Source: JBBDWZ01 sp050732575 (GTDB lineage Bacteria; Gemmatimonadota; Gemmatimonadetes; Longimicrobiales; RSA9). Taken from it: a DNA stretch of 15,320 nucleotides. The notes under the pieces were generated by a model. That model saw only the letters and a list, made by a program, of their open reading frames with translations. It made no database searches and was not told the origin of the DNA. A program made the position numbers and the translations under genes. Of this stretch, positions 12,917 through 15,320 are shown piece after piece; the stretch's first letter is position 1; every line of letters starts with the position of its first letter. Where the stretch lies: positions 1-15,320 of the forward strand of contig JBOHRF010000103.1 in assembly GCA_050732575.1 (NCBI GenBank), written 5' to 3'.

Positions 12917-15320
12917 CTACTTTGCCTCCATGGCATGCCGCGGATCCAGACGAGCTGCACGCACCGCAGGCAGATAGCACGCGAGCAGCGCGCACGCGAC
13001 CAACGTCAACGAATACTGCAGATACGTGCCCGGATCCGCCGGGCTTACGCCGAAGAGTAACGCGTTCAGCGCGCGCGTGACCATGCGGGCAGTTACCAGG
13101 CCGAAGATTACGCCCACCACAATGACCGTGCTGCCTTCCCGCAAAATCATGCGTATCACCTGTGCCGGCGACGCCCCCAGCGCCATGCGCACACCCACCT
13201 CCGCTGATCGTTGTGACACGCTATACGAGATCACGGCGTATACGCCGATAATGCCCAGCAGCAAAGCCACAGCCGCAGCAATCGACAACAGCACCATCGT
13301 GAATGCCATCTGTGCGCCCGCATTCGACACCAGGTGCGCCACCGTTGTTGCGCCTACCACGGGCAGATTGGGATTCAGGTCAGCCACCGCATCGCGCACG
13401 GGCTCGACCAGGTTCAGAGGTGCAACACTGGTGCGCACCACATAGGCGATGATGTGCGGCCAGGGCGAGTTCGGAGCCGGCGCATTGAGCGGCAGATAGA
13501 GCTGCGGAATGGGCTTGGCCTCGGTGAGCGACAAACCCGCCATGTTTTCGACCACACCTAGCACCTGTTGCCACTGAGCCGCCGAATCCGGTGCCGAGCC
13601 CGCCGTGTACACACGCTGGCCAATCGGATCGCGTCCCGGCCAATAGGCATCCGCCAACGCCTGATTGATGAGCACGGCGCCCGTGCGGCGCTCGAAGTCG
13701 AGCGCCCCAAAATCGCGTCCGCGCACCACCCGCGTGCCCATGGTGCGGAAGTAGTCCGGCGCCACGCGCCGATGCCAGACCATCGGCGCACTCTCGTCCC
13801 TGACTGGGTTGCTTCCTTCCACAAAAAAATCTGCGCCCCAGCAAGGCTCGAGCACGAAGCAAGTGGTGGCGGATACCGCGTCCACTCCCGGCAAGGCGCC
13901 GATGCGGGATCTGAGCTGCTCGTGAAACCGGTTGGCTGCCTCACGACTGGGATACTCACGCTCGGACAGTGTCAGACGAAACATGAGCCGCTGTTCAGTC
14001 TGGAACCCCAGCGGTTTCTGCCGGAGCCGCTGATAGCTGCGCAGCATCAGGCCCGCGCCAATCAACAACACCAGCGCCAGTGCGATCTGCGCTGCCGCCA
14101 TCGCGTTGCGCCCGCGCTGACCGCGCACGGACGTGTTGCCCCGACTCGCCTCGCGCATGACACCCGCTACGTTGCCGCCCGCGCGCAATAGCGGCAACGC
14201 GCCCAGCACGATGCCTGAGACCAGCGCCACCACCAGCGTGAACAACGCTACGCTCGCGTCGATGCCTACGTTGTCCAGTCGAGGCAGGTCGGCTGGCGCC
14301 AGCCGTACCAGAATCCGTACCGCCGCCAGCGCACCCACAAATCCGAGTGCGCCTGCCACCAGCCCCAGCAGCAACGTCTCCGTGAGGAAGTACAGAACCA
14401 CGGTGCTTCGACTCGCCCCCAACGCTCGCCGCAACGCCAGATCACGCCGCGTCGACTCCACGCGTACCAGGAACAGGTTGGCCACATTGGCACAGGCTAT
14501 CAGCAGGACCAGGCCCACTGCGCCAAACAGAATCCACAGCGCCCGCGCCGCGTTGCCCAACACCCTGTCGCGCAGTGAAAGCGGCGTGGCACTGACGCTC
14601 AAGTCTCGCAGGATCTGCAGGTCAGCGCGGCTCCTGCTCACGTCCAGCAAGGCATTCAGCCGTTTGCCCAGGTCGGCCACTGACACATCTGCCCGCAAGC
14701 GTCCAATGGCCTCGAAGTTGAAGCCGCGGTCGCGTCGGCCTACCGGCGGAATGGCGTACGGAACCCAGATCTCCGTTTCCGGCTCTGGAAAATGGAACCT
14801 GGCCGGCATGACACCGATGATCTCCAACGGATAGCCATCAATCACCACCGATCGTTCCAGTACGCTGGCGTCGCCTCCAAACGCACGCTGCCAGAATCTG
14901 TGAGACAAAACCGCAACCGCGGCCGGTTGGCCATACCGCGCCTCGTCCTCACCAAACCAGCGTCCCAGCTGGGCTGGATTGCGCAGCACACCGCTCAGAT
15001 TAGGCGTCACTCGCGCATAGTGCACCTGCTCGGCAAGCGTCCCTATGCGCACCGAACCGGTCGTGTTCTGGAACAGCGACACATCTTCGAATTCACGAAT
15101 CGTCTCCCGATACTCGAGAAAAATCTGCGTCGTGATCCCGATGCCGCCCGGACGCGCTATCTCCGGTGAGCTGTGTTCCAGCATTACCAGTTGCGCTGCT
15201 TCTCCATACGGAAATGGATCCAGCACCACCCGCCGCACGAGCGTGTAGATCGCCGCGTTCGCGCCGATCGCCAGCGCCAGCGTGAGAACCGCGGCTATGC
15301 CAAACACGGGCGTGCGCAGC
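12917..15320 (-). CDS. MacB/FtsX-type ABC transporter permease, ADOP duplicated family, 5'-truncated
   Basis: The frame stays open to the window edge (RTP precedes the GTG at 15307), so that GTG is internal and the gene starts outside. Over 796 residues are visible. Seen in order: the end of TM1 (GIAAVLTLALAIGANAAIYT); a periplasmic MacB-type domain at about 30-245; an FtsX bundle at about 260-375 (LVLLIACANVANLFLVR, then LRRALGASRSTVVLYFLTE); a second leading TM (AMAAAQIALALVLLIGAGLML); a second periplasmic domain with SREAANRFHEQ and GRDPIGQRVY; and a final FtsX bundle with EVGVRMALGASPAQVIRMIL and a terminal RAARLDPRHAMEAK. This two-fold layout is typical of the ADOP (Acidobacterial duplicated orphan permease) group. 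Such proteins couple a cytoplasmic MacB-like ATPase to mechanotransmission or export; no ATPase is in the window. The substrate is unknown. It is convergent with the tRNA gene. Confidence 0.9.
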   Translation of the reverse strand, partial: LRTPVFGIAAVLTLALAIGANAAIYTLVRRVVLDPFPYGEAAQLVMLEHSSPEIARPGGIGITTQIFLEYRETIREFEDVSLFQNTTGSVRIGTLAEQVHYARVTPNLSGVLRNPAQLGRWFGEDEARYGQPAAVAVLSHRFWQRAFGGDASVLERSVVIDGYPLEIIGVMPARFHFPEPETEIWVPYAIPPVGRRDRGFNFEAIGRLRADVSVADLGKRLNALLDVSRSRADLQILRDLSVSATPLSLRDRVLGNAARALWILFGAVGLVLLIACANVANLFLVRVESTRRDLALRRALGASRSTVVLYFLTETLLLGLVAGALGFVGALAAVRILVRLAPADLPRLDNVGIDASVALFTLVVALVSGIVLGALPLLRAGGNVAGVMREASRGNTSVRGQRGRNAMAAAQIALALVLLIGAGLMLRSYQRLRQKPLGFQTEQRLMFRLTLSEREYPSREAANRFHEQLRSRIGALPGVDAVSATTCFVLEPCWGADFFVEGSNPVRDESAPMVWHRRVAPDYFRTMGTRVVRGRDFGALDFERRTGAVLINQALADAYWPGRDPIGQRVYTAGSAPDSAAQWQQVLGVVENMAGLSLTEAKPIPQLYLPLNAPAPNSPWPHIIAYVVRTSVAPLNLVEPVRDAVADLNPNLPVVGATTVAHLVSNAGAQMAFTMVLLSIAAAVALLLGIIGVYAVISYSVSQRSAEVGVRMALGASPAQVIRMILREGSTVIVVGVIFGLVTARMVTRALNALLFGVSPADPGTYLQYSLTLVACALLACYLPAVRAARLDPRHAMEAK

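Noticed and set aside
1..15320. CRISPR arrays, insertion sequences or phage genes
   Set aside because: No spaced direct repeats, transposase, integrase or phage-like genes were seen on either strand.

Overview
The window looks like a chromosomal segment of a GC-rich gammaproteobacterium outside the enterics (a Xanthomonadales-, Steroidobacter- or Nevskia-like lineage is an inference). The grounds are an NAD-type isocitrate dehydrogenase, a type A RNase P RNA very close in its core to the E. coli form, and a SixA/GcdH housekeeping complement. Two genes, the oligopeptide-type binding protein and the duplicated MacB/FtsX permease, belong to groups I associate more with Gemmatimonadetes or Acidobacteria, so some horizontal input is possible. 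The tRNA gene has no encoded CCA.

Layout. Positions 1-923 hold the 3' part of an NAD+-dependent isocitrate dehydrogenase, convergent with sixA (minus). Upstream of sixA on the minus strand lies a frame-disrupted zinc-dependent phospholipase C-like gene. It diverges from, and nearly touches, a glutaryl-CoA dehydrogenase gene (2008-3189, plus). After a roughly 320-base gap come a possible tiny secreted peptide (3514-3648) and a compact plus-strand operon. That operon has two tandem TPR + HD-GYP proteins, the first with degenerate metal ligands and the second with intact ones, followed by a periplasmic oligopeptide-binding-like protein whose start codon overlaps the stop of the active HD-GYP gene. 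A bidirectional-looking terminator (8692-8737) separates this operon from a convergent sigma54 activator (8791-9864, minus, TTG start). Divergent from the activator is a small two-CBS-domain protein preceded by a good -24/-12 sigma54-type promoter. A lone polysaccharide pyruvyl transferase-like gene follows on the minus strand. Then come about 500 non-coding bases with a sigma70-type promoter, the RNase P RNA gene (about 12396-12810), and tRNA-Arg(CCG) only a few bases later. The window ends in a 5'-truncated ADOP/MacB-type permease (minus).

How the parts may work together (inference). The central block resembles a c-di-GMP signalling module: an active phosphodiesterase, a probably inactive paralogue able to form a regulatory partner, TPR surfaces for protein contacts, and a translationally coupled solute-binding protein with no permease nearby. 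The neighbouring sigma54 activator and the CBS gene form a separate regulator-target pair. The rnpB/tRNA arrangement implies that RNase P may help define the 3' end of its own RNA. The hydrolase and ligand assignments rest on motif reading only; no database search was run.
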